A stretch of DNA of 64,000 bases. Origin: Sipunculus nudus (lineage: Eukaryota > Annelida > Sipuncula > Golfingiida > Sipunculidae). This document shows, one piece after another, positions 47,926 to 61,028 of the stretch. The stretch's first letter is position 1. The number at the start of each line of letters is the position of its first letter. The DNA is taken from the NCBI GenBank assembly GCA_026874595.1, contig CM049317.1, positions 34,067,901 through 34,131,900 on the forward strand, written 5' to 3'. The notes under the pieces are model-generated. The model made no database searches, was not told the DNA's origin, and worked only from the letters and a program-made list of their open reading frames with translations. A program made the translations under genes and the position numbers.

Positions 47926-49970
47926 TCGAATTCATAATACTGCACACAACTACCTATATTTACACTGTAATTGGAAGTCACAGTTTCACTGTCATCGGGT
48001 ATCTGACTGATTGTACAGTGGACACGCTGTGTTGAAGTGTGTAATGAAAGATAAGCTCTTACACAATTAATAAAGGTGGTCTTCATATTGAACTTTGATT
48101 CGACCTATTTATGTGTTCCACTTGCTAAATATAAACACCTTTTATTCTTATCACGTGAGAGCTGCAGGCGCTCATTTGCACAACTTCTTTTCAGAAATTC
48201 GTAATCAGTAAGCTTATATACTTTGCTAAAGATCCTTAAAAGTATATAATAAAACCTGACATTATATATTCCTTATGTCCATTTAGTACATGCATTATTG
48301 GTAAACTTACGCACCAATAGATCTTACTAAAATGTTCGGCTTGTCAGAAATAACACCCACTTTGTATGTAAGATATTACAGTATATATATTTTAAATTGA
48401 TACGTTAGTTTAGCGGGAGGATTCCGCGCCTGGCCGCGCCTTCGAGGTAATGGGGTACCCCTGGCGGAGTACTTTGTAACCTCAGAGGGTTAACATAAGG
48501 GCGTTCTCTTGGGGTGTGCACAACGCAGGGGAAAGGTGCCCTCATCCTTGGGGGTGAGGACATCTATCCAAGCGTTGTGGAAAGTCACGAGGGCGTTCCC
48601 CTCCTCCGGGAGGGGTTCTGAAGACATACATGAAAAGCATTCGAACAACGCCCGAAATATGGAACAGCCAGATATTAACAAACGCATAGCAAAAACCACT
48701 TTGGCATACGTAATGAGCAAAAATGTTGAGCTTACTTCTGATGTACTTGTTGATGAAACTTGAAACTTACTTTGTGCTAACGATATGAGTGAAACGGACT
48801 TGCTACTTCCATGCCTGCTATCCTGAACATGCGTGAGAAAAACAAAAGAGTCAAAAAATACCCCAAGACGAAGACAACAAAAAGATGGGGGGGGGGGGGA
48901 CATGTCGCATAGTCATATGGTATATTGTAAACAAATCAAACCCCCAGGTTCCTCAAAAGTAATAAAATAATTGAGATGTTTAATTGTTTGATCCAAAATA
49001 ATTATGTTTTTATGTATGCCCATGTTAATATGGCTGATATGAACCAGCAGAAATTCTCGGTTTAAATGTGTCCACGCAATAGTGTTCTTGCCCAGTTCAT
49101 TTAAATGGTCAAAAACGGCAACCAATTTCATGTTATTGGCAAAATGGCTGCCCCTCTCATGAATGGGCAATATAACATTAAGGGCATTTAAGGTAACTGA
49201 AAATTATATTTGCCAGAAACGGGAGCGTTCACGTTAAAGGTTGGGTACACATGGTGGTATTAGTGTGTGTATTAGGATAGTTAATAAGGATGGCGCAAAA
49301 CACTCTATGGTAACAAAAACTAAGAGCGCAAGGTACGATCTCAGAGCAGTGATGGATTAAACACTGACGCGATCAGGTAGTCATTACAAGTTGTACTGAG
49401 CGGTCACATATGTATCGCTATAACAGCCGCTTGTCAGTCGATACTCCGATAAACGTCATAAGAGTTTTTACCAGTCAATACCGGGAAGGTCATACACGAG
49501 TCTGATCAAGGTCACCCCCGCCTGGTGCAGGTGAGTGGGCCATAAAACACAGAACAGTTATTTTACGTTATTGTGATATGTAGACACAAGACGGAGGGCG
49601 CCATACATAATATATAACGTGCACTCATTTCACCGAGGTCACAACTATTGAAGTTCTGCGCCCATTTTACTTTCGGTTCTTCAGGCATATAGATCATATG
49701 CTTGAAAATAAGGTATATTGTTAACAATACGTTGATTATGTCAATGATGTTTTTAACATCATTGACAGTTAATGCAAATGGTCATTTTGATCTTATGAAT
49801 GCATTTACATGGCTGTGTATGTATGTACCTATCGAATTAAATATAATATATACACTGATTCTTTTTTTTTTTTGCTGTGATGTAACACACTGAATTAATA
49901 TATGAATGATGAACGAATCCAACAGTGCTTTATTTGCCTGATGCTAAGAGCTGATACATAAATTCTGTGC

Positions 49971-49973
<3 letters not shown>

Positions 49974-50028
<55 letters not shown>

Positions 50029-50044
50029 ATGTGTGTGTGTGTGA
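49974..50044. repeat. (TA)n(TG)n microsatellite
   Basis: TA tract passing into TG dinucleotides. Confidence 0.95.
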
Positions 50045-51341
50045 TGATTTAACAATTTAACAAAGCTAAACACATTTCTATATATAATCATCTAGATCCA
50101 TAGATAGTCAATAATTATTTATATAATAATTAAACCTTCTAACAAAGACCATCAAAACACAAGTAGAAAGATTGCTCAACAGCCGGACATATCGATTATA
50201 CTAGAGTCTATCTAATGCCCAATAAACCTGAATTTATGTAATATCATGCCTCCGTTAATTGTTTACGGAAAAACAGTTACCACTATTGCCCTGAAATGGA
50301 GTTTTTGTGGCCGAGGGTCGAGTGTAACACTAAGGCAACGCGCAGACGGGGACTCGGTATCCAAGCAATCTGTATAGTCACTAGGCAGGGTGTTTTTATT
50401 GTTATCCCTGCTCCACCATAGCCGATATTATGTATACTCACTACCGGGTGACTGATCGATGGGATATACTGCCTACATTTTCTGGTATAGCCTTGAAAAA
50501 TGTAACATCAAGAAAAGCAGAGAAGCACCCGAAGAGCGTGTACCGCCGCCGGCAGCAGATGTTTAGATATTTCACGCTTCAAACTTACTAAGCACGTTCT
50601 TTCCTTAACTCTCCTTCTTCAAAATATTTCAGAAAGATCAGGTATTATTGTTTTTTAATTATAACAGCAGAAAAAAACAAAACACATCTAGTTCAGAGAG
50701 ATCAAGCCTTCCTCTTGGACTCGCAACTCCTGCTCCACCGCAATTATTATTATAATTTTAGGTATTAACGTTTCCAAGAAATGTTGTATAGTGTATACGT
50801 TGAGAAAACTTAAGAAATAAATTGGATAAAAAAACAACCTCATTCCAAACCCGCTGCTGGAGGTCAAAATACTTGTGAGAATAAGTAGCTGTAGTTTATT
50901 TAAGGAGTACAATACGGCAGTGGAGAGGGTTATCGCGGCCACACGCCTAAATTAGTCCGCCACGCCGACTCGCTCGCGTTTACAGGGACATTGATTTGTC
51001 CATTGTAAATATTGGTTTTGGTCGTAGCGACGGAAAGACGCACTGCAGGAGAAAGCTGGGGGGAGTTCGTCGCTATGCGGTGATCGCGCTGTGCTGCCCC
51101 GTAATACAATCTCCGATCTTAATTCTTGGCTGTATTAATTAGAGTGTAAAGTGGATTTACTAAAACACATTACGCCACCTCCGTACTGCTACATTTGATC
51201 GAACTTGTGGTACATGTTTATACGAGTGTACGGCTATGCCGTGTGTTGTCGCGGTGGAGTGACAATCACAACACTGAACGTTGACTCAGGAAACATTATT
51301 GGACTTTCATTGACCCAGCCCTAGTTCATGAAACCACAGCT

Positions 51342-51374
51342 ATGTGTCGCTGGGGGTGCGTTACGACAGATACG
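51342..51374 (+). CDS. Zinc-binding protein, proposed first exon
   Basis: ATG followed by [10 protein letters not shown], then donor ACG|GTATGT in phase 0, which fits the acceptor at 56161 and supplies two further cysteines. Chosen because no in-frame ATG precedes the zinc cysteines within exon 2 (its own Met lies just before C15). A 4.8-kb intron makes alternatives possible. Confidence 0.42.
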
Positions 51375-53718
51375 GTATGTTTCACATTTTTCTCTCAACG
51401 GTTTGTAAGCGTTTATATATCCCAGATGTGGGCCGTCTTTGCAGTTAACCTTTTTGTAAATTTTCTAACGGTGTATATTTCAGTCCCTCCTCTGGTTGGG
51501 CTTGGAAGCCAGAAGGCTACTAAAAGGGGCGGATCCAGGAGGGGTCCAACACCAGAGCACTAATAATCAGACATTGAACACGACAAAATATCCAATAATC
51601 CCATATATTTGCATAAAGGCGACGCTAAAAGATGACTTTTTAAATGTACCGGTAGGTGGATGGTTCATGGGCTTCGTCAGGACGTCAACGTCCAGTTCTG
51701 TACTATCGCTTTTGGAGAGGGCTCCCGGTTGGCCGCGATGGCATGAACAAAATCATGTTAGGATGATGAAATTAATTTTGCGCTGTTTTAATTCAAATTT
51801 TCCGGGATTATTGTCCACCCGTGTTTGCCTTAGCCGTGAACACACAACTCAGCAGATATCTATATTGGAAAAAAACGCTCTGTTGGCCTAAGCTCCGCCG
51901 CAATTGTTTACAGAGGTAGAAATCGCCTGTTTATTTTCTGTGGCATCTCAAACTATTTTTATAACAAAATCACAACAGCATAATGGGTTTGTACGGTATC
52001 GCCGACAATCTTAGTCTAATCCGGCTTTACACTTTGCCTTCATCTTCTTCATGGTCTTTTAATTCTTTTTTAGTTTTTATCTCGGCTTCCTAGGGCGCAT
52101 AGAACCAGAGAGCTAAAGGGATTACATGGTTAATGTATCCCTACACTGAATGTTGGGAATACCGTTGTCTCAACACTGTCCTGCCGACGCTACAATGACG
52201 TTTATACTGCCTATTTTCTTCTTCAAATTTGATGCACAAATTGTTTCCACAATGTTGTCTGAGAAATTAAAAAAACATGTGGCTTTGACCCAGGTGAAGT
52301 TCACCTTATAAAATGTTAACAAATGCTTCAATAGAAGGATTTATTTTAAGAAAGCATGCCCAGTCTGATGATACTCTGGTATCTCCAATTCATATTACAT
52401 TTGCCTGCCGTCCGTGAATGCCCAGAACCGATTAACTGCAGTGTGGAGAGGGCAGATCCTTGTGTAAAGACTTTGGCCAGGAGTCTTAGCGAGGAGGGCG
52501 GTCAGAACTCAAAGCTTCTAGTTTAAAGTAACAGTTTATAAGCAAGACCTTTTATCAGCTTTACATGTGCATACCTGTATTTTACAAAGTACACTTGAAG
52601 TGGTCACCTCTGGATAGCGGAAGAGAGAAACCGCAATTATACCACTTCCACTGCGTGCTGTGAGCGAACTGTATTAAACGGTTTTCCCCAACTTAGACTT
52701 TGTTTGAGCTGACCATGAACGCATTGAGTAGGATTTGTGGTTGTCCCCTTTACCCGTTCTAAATGACAGCCGCCTGCTAAGCTGTGACAAAGAACGCAGG
52801 AAGGCGGAACACATTCAACACGCTAATCCCCATTTAAATGCCGGTCCGTAGGTCTCATGAGCTATTATAATCATGAGCTAGTATATATCTCCTTGTAGTG
52901 GTGTTACTTTAACCTAATAGCCCTAAATTCCTGTTAGCGAATCTGCCTGCTGTTTTCCTCAGGGTTTGGTAGACTGCCAGGGCCCGATAAACATGATATT
53001 CTTATATTGCAGATTACGTTTCAATTTAGCAATCTTGGAGACTTTTGCACATAATAAGACCTATAATGTCTGTGGCAATTAAAAAATGAATCTGTTTATG
53101 GCTGTGTCCAGTGAATCCATAATTCGCAATCGACAAGGACAAATAAACATTTAAATTATAAGCATTTATGACAGGTTCCAGAGAGAATAAAAAACTTCAC
53201 ATTACAAGGCCAATAAGGGCAACATGGTCCGAAATCAGCTCTTAATCCAGTATAGGTATTCACCATAAACACGTATAAAACGACTAAATGACATGCGTCA
53301 ATAACACTCGTGGTACATAAACGTCTCCTCTGTGAGGGAAGAGTGCTTGACTATAAATGGGAGCACTGAATCCGACCTGACGAGCACCTACAAGTGCAGA
53401 TTAAAATATACACTCGTATACACATTTATACATGTGTTCTCCAATGACTTGATAAACCAGTTTACTTAAAAATATGTTAATGCGTGCGTATTTTTGCAAA
53501 TGAACAAATGATAAAGCACCTGCTCTCATTATAGATTCTTCATTTTTGTAAATGCTAATTTATTGTTCATTTCTTCTGCCTGTACTGATTACTGATGTAC
53601 AAGTGATAGCATGGTATGACCGTTTTATTATTGGTTCGTTTGGACTGATTCTGTCGTAGTATTTTTAAGAACACTGGAGATATGAAGACTTTGTTATGAA
53701 TAGGGATTCAAGCGCCTT

Positions 53719-53783
<65 letters not shown>

Positions 53784-53848
53784 CTGAGGATCGGGTCACA
53801 TCCTGTGAAACAGTCTGTTGTGAATATACAGTGTTGTTTTTCTCCATC

Positions 53849-53892
<44 letters not shown>

Positions 53893-54998
53893 ATTATATA
53901 CTAAGTGTATCATCAAGTAATCCTACAATGACCTCCACATTTAAACACAGGGCCAACCACCTGCAGTGTAACATCAAGTAATCTACAAATCACCACCAAA
54001 TAAACAATAGCTACATGGGCCACGAAAATCTCAACGAACCCAATAACCCAAGCTTAATCCTGCTAACTTGAACGGACTAAATTCACGCATTATTATTTCA
54101 GTTTGTACCTGGGGGATGGGCCGGCTAGCAAACTGAACCCACAAAACAGTGCTATAGTCCATCATGAAATCAAGCAAACTATACACATAGTATAATATTA
54201 TTAATGCTCCTCGTACAGTAGAGCACTTTCACTGTGATGTATTGAACCTCAATGTATTATATTAATTGTATATATACACACACGAACACGAATCTAATGT
54301 ATAGACATGATATTTTAGATCATATCTATACATTAGAATCGTGTTTGTGTATCACGAACTTTCAGGAAATAAATCACGTTCAAATGAGCTCATATAATCC
54401 AAGCATGATTTGTTAAACCAACCGTATTAGTGTGGTTGTTATAGTACGTACTGACGTAAACAGAACACGCTACATTGCGACCGTACAACCACTAACATGA
54501 TCTGACCACCCACGCCGTGTACGGGCTGGACCTTGAGGTCATGTATACATAGATAACGGGTTGTAATTAATAATGTAGCGCTTAAGTATTGATAATATGG
54601 GCATGTGTATAAGTACCTGTGCTTCAGCAAAATACTGAGTTTTTTTTTCGACTTAAAGACAACATTTATCATATACCGTTCTTACTGAAAAATGCATGGA
54701 TTAATTCTATATGATGGTCTGTCATATACTGCGGCTAAGTGTATTTATTACCCCTCGCTGAAGCGTTAGATAAATATGCAAATGAGCATGTGTTTTGAGA
54801 GAGAGAGAGAGAGAAAGAAAGAAAGAGAAAGAGAGGAGAGATACACAGACGGACAGAGTGACTTGTGGATAAGCTTATGGATAGACAACATGTAATGGTC
54901 GGACTCTCCCTTGCTTACCTTGTTCATGTCATAAGGGTATAGCCAGGACTGAGGGAGGGGAGGGGACCGAAATATGTGCAAAGGCAGTTAAAGCATAA

Positions 54999-55044
<46 letters not shown>

Positions 55045-55165
55045 GTGTGTATATGTATAAATATATATATATATATATGTGTATGTATATGTGTGTGTAT
55101 ATGTATATATATGTATATATATATATGTATGTATATATATATGTGTGTATATGTTTATATATATA

Positions 55166-55213
<48 letters not shown>

Positions 55214-57707
55214 TATATATATATATAACACCTCATATGTTTTAATTCCAGTAAGAAACATCAGTTGTACAAGATGAATAAATAAAAAAATAAACAAATC
55301 ATTTATAAAAATAAAATAAGTCCCAAATTTCATGATTGTATTGTAGAAGAGTTAATTATTATTCCGGGAGGACGGGGAGTACTGGCTGCGCCCCTGAATT
55401 CATGTATGAAATCAACGTAGATGTTACTATTGTTAGGCCCTCTCTAACCTATGCATGTGTTGGTTGTACCCTTTATGTCACTTATCTGACTATGAAATCG
55501 TGATAACATTTACAGTATAACGGCCATTGATTTGAGTGTTTGATAGTTGTATTCATATACTTGTCGTGACGTTGTTTATCAGAGTCTACCACGAGTGACC
55601 ACTGTTAACAATGATATTATCATAAGCCACCAACTGAGGGCCATGTGCGGAGGGGTGGGGGGTGGGGGGGGGGGGGGTCTATGTTTATCATATACGAGTT
55701 GTTGAACAAGGCCTTACAAGCAGAAACGTATACTGAACAAGTCAGCACAAACACTGGACAAAGCCTCCCACTGTCTTGCGTACGCTCCTGTGTGTGTCAT
55801 TGTTATGTGTTGTAAATAATTATCACCATGGGTTATTTGTTTTTGTTTACAAATGAAAAAAACACTCATTATATATGTGTGGGTCTGTGTAGGTGTGTGG
55901 TATGTAAACATGTGTGCATATATCTTGGTATGTAACTACGTGTATAATGTGTCTACATGTGTTTTCAAACCACGATACATATAAATTTTTATACAACAAA
56001 TGTAAAATAATGCTTACCAGCATGATATATGCGCAACAAATATTATATTGGTATATTAGTTATATCTCTTATGGTTAAAATATAAAAATTGTATACGTGT
56101 GTTATTTAAATACAGACACACGTAAAGGACAATATTACCCTTGTATTGTTCTCTCCACAGTCTTACATGTGCAAGTGGTGCGGCACGCGGTATTGTAAGG
56201 AATGTCTGCGAGGTGACTTCCCGGGCCACATGAAGGAGCCCACCGTATGTCGGAAGTGTAACCAGGTGAGAGAATTACATAACTATAGTCGGCCTTCTTG
56301 ATGGGTTTATATACCTATATAAGAAACATTTGAAGTTTTAACTGCCCACGGCTATTTTAAGATAAACTTATTAGATTTTAATTACCACTGTGCATGAGAG
56401 TGGCGTAGATACTTTTTGTAAGTGACTTTTAAGTTGACTGCTCCTCGTTCCTACCCACCCACCTCCATAATCCCCAAATACTCATTTTTGTTATGCTTTT
56501 ACCTTATGTTTATTATTTCCGATAATGCTGTAACTTTTATCATCGTTATATTCAAGTACTAAATTATGTTTTTAATAATATAGCCAAAACGTGTTCCTTG
56601 AACTTCGTCATTGAATGACGTGCTTTATTATCTATAACACACGTAGCTGTCACGCGACCCTGACAAGTGTAGGTGTCATGATTGTTATAGTCATCTGATT
56701 TTTTCATCACACGAAATTAATTAATTGAATTCTTGTGGATTTTCACCACAGTGACCCTAGCTGAAGGAAATCGACATGAAATATGTAAATCTTAAATACA
56801 AGTCGCTTTCTCTTTCTCTCTCTTTCTCTCTCTTTCTCGCTCTCTCAGTTTTATCTCTTTCTAATCGTTCTCTCGATCGATCTCTCTGTAGTTTACAGGA
56901 TTTTGTGTTTTGTTTTTGTTTATTATTCCGCTCTCTTTAAAGGGGCTTATTACGATATCTGATGTATCTTAACTGAAGACAATCTCGAATCTTTTACAAA
57001 CATGGGCCAGGAAATGCCAAACCGCTGCACCGCACTCCGGCTGTTTGTTTTGTTTACGACTTGTGTATTACATATGGGGTACCCCAAAATAATCAAACAC
57101 ATCTAACAAGGAGATCAAGCGGAAAATGGAAGAAACAGAGTTTGGCAAAGGGTTTTTGCAACTAGTGACCTTTCACCCTCGTGCACTACATATGCAATCA
57201 ATCACCTTATGCTAAATGAATTTTTTTTCCGTTTGTCAATAATGCTGTGTTTACTAACAACTTGTAGATAACAATCCCATACATCTGTCACAAAGGTGTT
57301 TAATCTTCTTCTTTTAACTTGATTTACATTTAGTTCACTTAAACGTACAAACTTTAACCCAGAACTCACACAAATTCTATGGAAATTATGGAAATGGTAA
57401 GTGAATAGCTAGCTTTAAGATATTAACATGATCGTGTCTGTGTATCTGTTTGTTTTGTTTCTGCGAGTGTCAAGAGAAAAAGATATATAAAATTTAAGTC
57501 CTTTCTATATGCCCGTTTTTTCTTCTCCAGCCTCGATGCCAGGGTCAGCGGGTGGACTACGTGGTGAGGAAAGAAAATGCAGACGACAACAACAACAGGT
57601 CAAAAAGCGCGCGATCCGGTAGAGGGCGCTCTGCTAGTCCTTCCAAAAGCGCACGCGCACGAAGTGCGGTAAAAAGCGCCAGGAAGAAATCAGCCAAGAG
57701 GAAATAA
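51342..57707 (+). CDS. Small treble-CxxC zinc-binding protein with basic KSAR tail (3 exons)
   Basis: Exons 51342-51374, 56161-56265 and 57531-57707 join in phase 0 and give 104 residues. Cysteines C2 and C6 precede C15-x2-C18, C23-x2-C26, C41-x2-C44 and C49, a spacing typical of a compact zinc-binding treble-clef or zinc-ribbon fold. Residues about 59-104 are basic and low-complexity, with KSAR, SKSAR, VKSAR and KKSAKRK repeats, like nucleic-acid-binding or chromatin-associated tails. No signal peptide or TM segment. The last two exons are strongly supported by splice sites and composition; the 11-codon first exon is a best guess. The family resembles short conserved metazoan proteins of unknown function, but I cannot name it. 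Confidence 0.6.
53719..53780. repeat. (TA)n microsatellite
   Basis: TA tract; a second, shorter TA tract follows at 53852-53886. Confidence 0.95.
53852..53886. repeat. (TA)n microsatellite
   Basis: Shorter TA tract 70 bp after the previous one. Confidence 0.95.
54280..54350. repeat. 32-bp inverted repeat with 7-nt loop
   Basis: The left arm ACACGAACACGAATCTAATG continues to ATGAT, and the right arm is its inverse with three mismatches in 32 pairs around the loop ATTTTAG. It could fold as a hairpin or be the remnant of a very short MITE. Confidence 0.85.
54798..54837. repeat. (GA)n-rich microsatellite
   Basis: Interrupted GA/GAAA tract. Confidence 0.9.
54997..55228. repeat. Complex TA/TG/CA alternating purine-pyrimidine block
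   Basis: About 230 bp of almost pure alternating TA, TG and CA dinucleotides. Open frames here are artefacts of the repeat. Confidence 0.95.
55656..55677. repeat. Poly-G tract
   Basis: G-rich run with two T interruptions. Confidence 0.9.
56161..56265 (+). CDS. Zinc-binding protein, exon 2 (core CxxC pairs)
   Basis: Acceptor CTCTCCACAG, then 35 codons containing YMCKWCG, YCKEC and VCRKC, donor CAG|GTGAGA. It is GC-rich relative to the flanking intron and carries no stop in the chosen frame. Phase 0 on both sides. Confidence 0.75.
56266..57530 (+). other. Intron 2 of the zinc-binding gene
   Basis: AT-rich with a CTTT/CT microsatellite around 56808-56847. No other feature. Confidence 0.6.
57531..57707 (+). 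CDS. Zinc-binding protein, exon 3 (basic tail and stop)
   Basis: Acceptor TTCTTCTCCAG, then 58 codons: [16 protein letters not shown], an Asn run, then Lys/Arg/Ser/Ala repeats, ending KKSAKRK and TAA. Candidate poly(A) signals ATTAAA lie at 57806 and 57825. Confidence 0.72.
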   Translation, partial: PRCQGQRVDYVVRKENADDNNNRSKSARSGRGRSASPSKSARARSAVKSARKKSAKRK

Positions 57708-57949
57708 TCTTTGTTTTATAACGCCAACGTTTTTGCTGATCTCTGTAATTTTTCTACATCATGTTTTATATACATCTTACTACAATACAGTAGCACTATT
57801 ATAACATTAAATGTACATTATAAAATTAAACTATGCTATGCAGGTGCTGCGTGCAAATCTGGTTCAAAATTACGACGACGATGTTTCATCCATCCACCAT
57901 TATTCTTTTTCATTGACCTCCGTCGTTCTCTCTATCATATTAGCCGAAA

Positions 57950-57953
<4 letters not shown>

Positions 57954-58004
<51 letters not shown>
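57954..58004. repeat. (TA)n microsatellite
   Basis: TA tract in the 3' flank of the zinc-binding gene. Confidence 0.95.
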
Positions 58005-58007
<3 letters not shown>

Positions 58008-59790
58008 GATCATGGAACATGTATGACTCGAGCAATTTCCTATGCTATAAATGCTGAGCCTGTGAGATCTTACCGGACACAGAAATGGCTCAGTTGAACA
58101 TCACTATGTGTAGGGTTTCTACTGTATATGGGCATTATACATAGATTGGTACCCGGGAATATCATGGCCTTAGTTATCACTGCGACATCTTAATCAAGCC
58201 GGGTGCGAGTCTGCAGGCTTCCGCAACCTCAGTATTAAAAAGTGCATCATTGTGCCAAAATAGGAGGGCATTTCAGAATGAAAGGTTAGATTCAACTTCG
58301 CTATAATGATATAATATTTGATATTTCGCGCGAAAAAAAAGAAGGTAATGAAGTATACTCACCAGCCAATCGGACTGCAGCTGACGAACAACAATGGTAC
58401 TTATATTTTAACACCTAAACTATATATCAAAGTTGTAATCCTCGCCGCCATAGTTTTAATACCAGAAATACTGACAGTATTATAGCAAGGAGTCTATATA
58501 CGTTTCTTGATTATAGTATAATTATTGTGAAACAGGTATATATTCCGTCAAGTATTCATATACTGGCAATATGTGCAATAAGACCGGTTGGCTTATAAAT
58601 ATTATCTTAAATGGAGGCCGATTATAAGGGAAAGAGCGCTTTTAATGTTTCGTTTTTTCATCTCTAGATTTTATCTTAAATATTTTATAATTAGCATTCA
58701 AAGCAGTCTGATATAAAATGCCCATATATGCCAAAAATGTAATAACCTATCTTTGTGTCTAACATTAGGTACTGCATGTTTGAATTAATAGAGTATGGAT
58801 GTGATATATACCAAGAAAAAACCCATAAAGACCCAAAGCGGAGCCTTAATTTTTCATTGTGGCATTAAGTGTATGAAAAGCATTAGAACCTCCTCTCAAT
58901 ATCCATTTCAGCCAGTGTTGTCAGACTTACCAGTGCTGACATGCACCGGTTGACCTTCCTAGTATTGATAACAAAATAATTATAAACACTAATTTTGTAT
59001 ATATATTTTTTTAAAACCGCGTTCAGTGTCAGAATTTTCTGCATGTGTCGTACATTTTAAAATATCATGGATATGGTGATTGTATTATCGTGCAAATGCC
59101 TTCCGTGAGTCATCTGTAATTTCTGTGATATTGTATTCCTTTATTTCGCTTATTATTTATTTATGCTGCGCATATGTATGTACACTTCATATGGAATATA
59201 CATATTCAACATTTCAAATAAATTAATAAAACCTTTTAAATATAAACGTCGCAAATATTCTATCAATGCTTTCATCATGAATTACGTTTAGCGATATAAT
59301 AATAATGTTGCCATTAAGTTCATTTGTATGCCTTTTCTACAGTTTTTATGTTCGCGTGTTGTTTATGTTCTGATGTATATCTGAAATCACATATGTCTCT
59401 TGTTATGTGTATCTTCTAATAAATTTGTCGAATAAATTTGCAGCACTGTGTGTGTTTTTATATACAACCTTTCACTGTCACAAGAAACCGTTATCCATTT
59501 TTTCTTGGCAGGTATTGATAAATATTCATCGACCATATCCATGTCAAACAGGAAGAGAAATTACTAATGCTTCTTCTTTTTGTCTTCATTTAATCTATAT
59601 AACAATGAATATTATAATTTTTTATAAATTGCAAATACATTATGAATATTTATACTGCCCATTTTTATCAAAACCGAATATTCTAAAGTTCAAATACTGA
59701 ACAGCATATCTATATATATATATCTGTGCGAGGGTGTGTGGGGTGGGGGGAGGGGTGTTGATGTATGCGTGTAAGTGTATGCATGCAAAC

Positions 59791-59791
<1 letters not shown>

Positions 59792-59828
<37 letters not shown>
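59792..59828. repeat. (GA)n microsatellite
   Basis: Uninterrupted GA tract. Confidence 0.95.
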
Positions 59829-59832
<4 letters not shown>

Positions 59833-60753
59833 CACAGGGTATACGGGATCATGTTTATATATAACGATATGAACACCCTAATTCCGTGAAATCAACTAGG
59901 GCAGGAGTTCCATAAAAAATCGTGTAAACCAAAGTCCGTGACTGAGAAAAAGAGAGCAATTGTCAGCCCGGGTAAGCTTCACGCCCGTAACCACAATACA
60001 CGCTCCATCAATGTCTGTCTGTCAACCGGGTGTCAGACCTCTACAGGATGCAGAGCCCCCTTGCGGTCTGATGAGGGATACATATAGAAGAACAGCCTCT
60101 TGTCTCTCACCGTCTCTCTGGTTTGTTCCTCGCTGGCTGGAACTGTCCTTAGAACAGGTGAGCAAATAAACATTATTGTTTATATAATTGACATTATTAC
60201 CATTTATATCACAATTTTCATTATTATCATGAACACAATATACATAATAGCTTTTTTGCAACCAATAAGCAATTTTTTCAACAACAACAACAACAATTGT
60301 TTATAGATAGCGCTAAAGCGCACAGAGGGTCGCCAGGATTTACAAAAGGAAAGGTGTAAAATCAGCCAATGTGTAAATCGCATTAAATGTTCAATCCAGT
60401 TACAAGTTGTCTGATTCACAAAGGCAACTTATATATGTAAAAACAATTTTAGGTACTTAATAAATGGACCGGATTATCAGTTACTTTGTTTGACAGATTA
60501 ACTGAAATGTAAACCAAATATAATAATAAAGAGAAATAATAATAGCATTTCATTTATATCATGCGTCTAACTGTTAAAATATTTTCATGTGTTTCCCATG
60601 TTATTGCATAATTTAATGTTTCATTTTATCAAACGTGTAATTCAACTTGGTCATGGTCAAGTATGTATCTATATATAATGAAACATTTTATACTGATTTA
60701 ACCCACACTCGACTCTATCGCTCATCGCAGTTTGCAAATCAAAATATGTACAT

Positions 60754-60909
60754 TGTCACTGGGTGATATAAAGGCGGACCCAACTGCCTCGCTAGTGAAG
60801 CTTGCTTTTCTAGCGAAGCGGTTGGGACGCCGGACATGTGCGCCTGCGACATGGGTTCGACTCCCGGATCGGCCCATTGTTTTCCCCTGTGCAAATTGTC
60901 TTCGTAACA
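60754..60909 (+). repeat. 5' LTR of the miniature element, with tRNA-like unit
   Basis: Contains TAGCGAAGCGGTTGG (matches pol III box A) and GGTTCGACTCC (matches box B) 43 bp apart, the spacing of a real tRNA, with a GCG/CGC D-stem and a GGG/CCC T-stem. It differs from the 3' LTR at about 24 of 156 positions without indels (about 85% identity). Confidence 0.72.
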
Positions 60910-60912
60910 AAA

Positions 60913-60930
60913 TGGGGGCTCGTCCTGAAT
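60913..60930 (+). other. Primer-binding site
   Basis: TGGGGGCTCGTCC followed by TGAAT. The first 13 bases agree with the complement of a tRNA-Pro 3' end, the site used by many LTR retroelements to prime minus-strand DNA. Confidence 0.65.
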
Positions 60931-61028
60931 GACAGTAAACTTTGTGGCCTAGGGAATAAGCTCACCAAAGTGTGACTCCTGGGATAATTAGTCTTGTTTT
61001 GATAGCAGAACGCTCTTAAGAGGGGGTG

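Larger units (their letters stand above)
44656..51341. other. Intergenic region, repeat-rich
   Basis: No convincing gene. It contains poly-C and TA tracts, a 19-bp tandem array, a CT/CA tract, a dispersed repeat copy and a GC-richer patch at 48420-48620 with open frames on both strands but no recognisable protein. Confidence 0.55.
51375..56160 (+). other. Intron 1 of the zinc-binding gene
   Basis: Repeat-rich and non-coding: TA tracts, a GA tract, a strong 32-bp hairpin (54280-54350), a complex TA/TG/CA block and a poly-G tract. A GGGGCGGATCCAGGAGGGG word near 51526 looks like mobile-element debris. Confidence 0.5.

Noticed and set aside
51496-51891. 131-codon plus-strand ORF
   Set aside because: Starts within mobile-element debris (GGGGCGGATCCAGG), has no recognisable domain and conflicts with the intron of the zinc-binding gene.
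54929-55333. Tyr/Ile-rich ORFs in the TA/TG block
   Set aside because: Pure dinucleotide-repeat translation; the same applies to those at 25276, 27634, 53665, 57711 and 62271.
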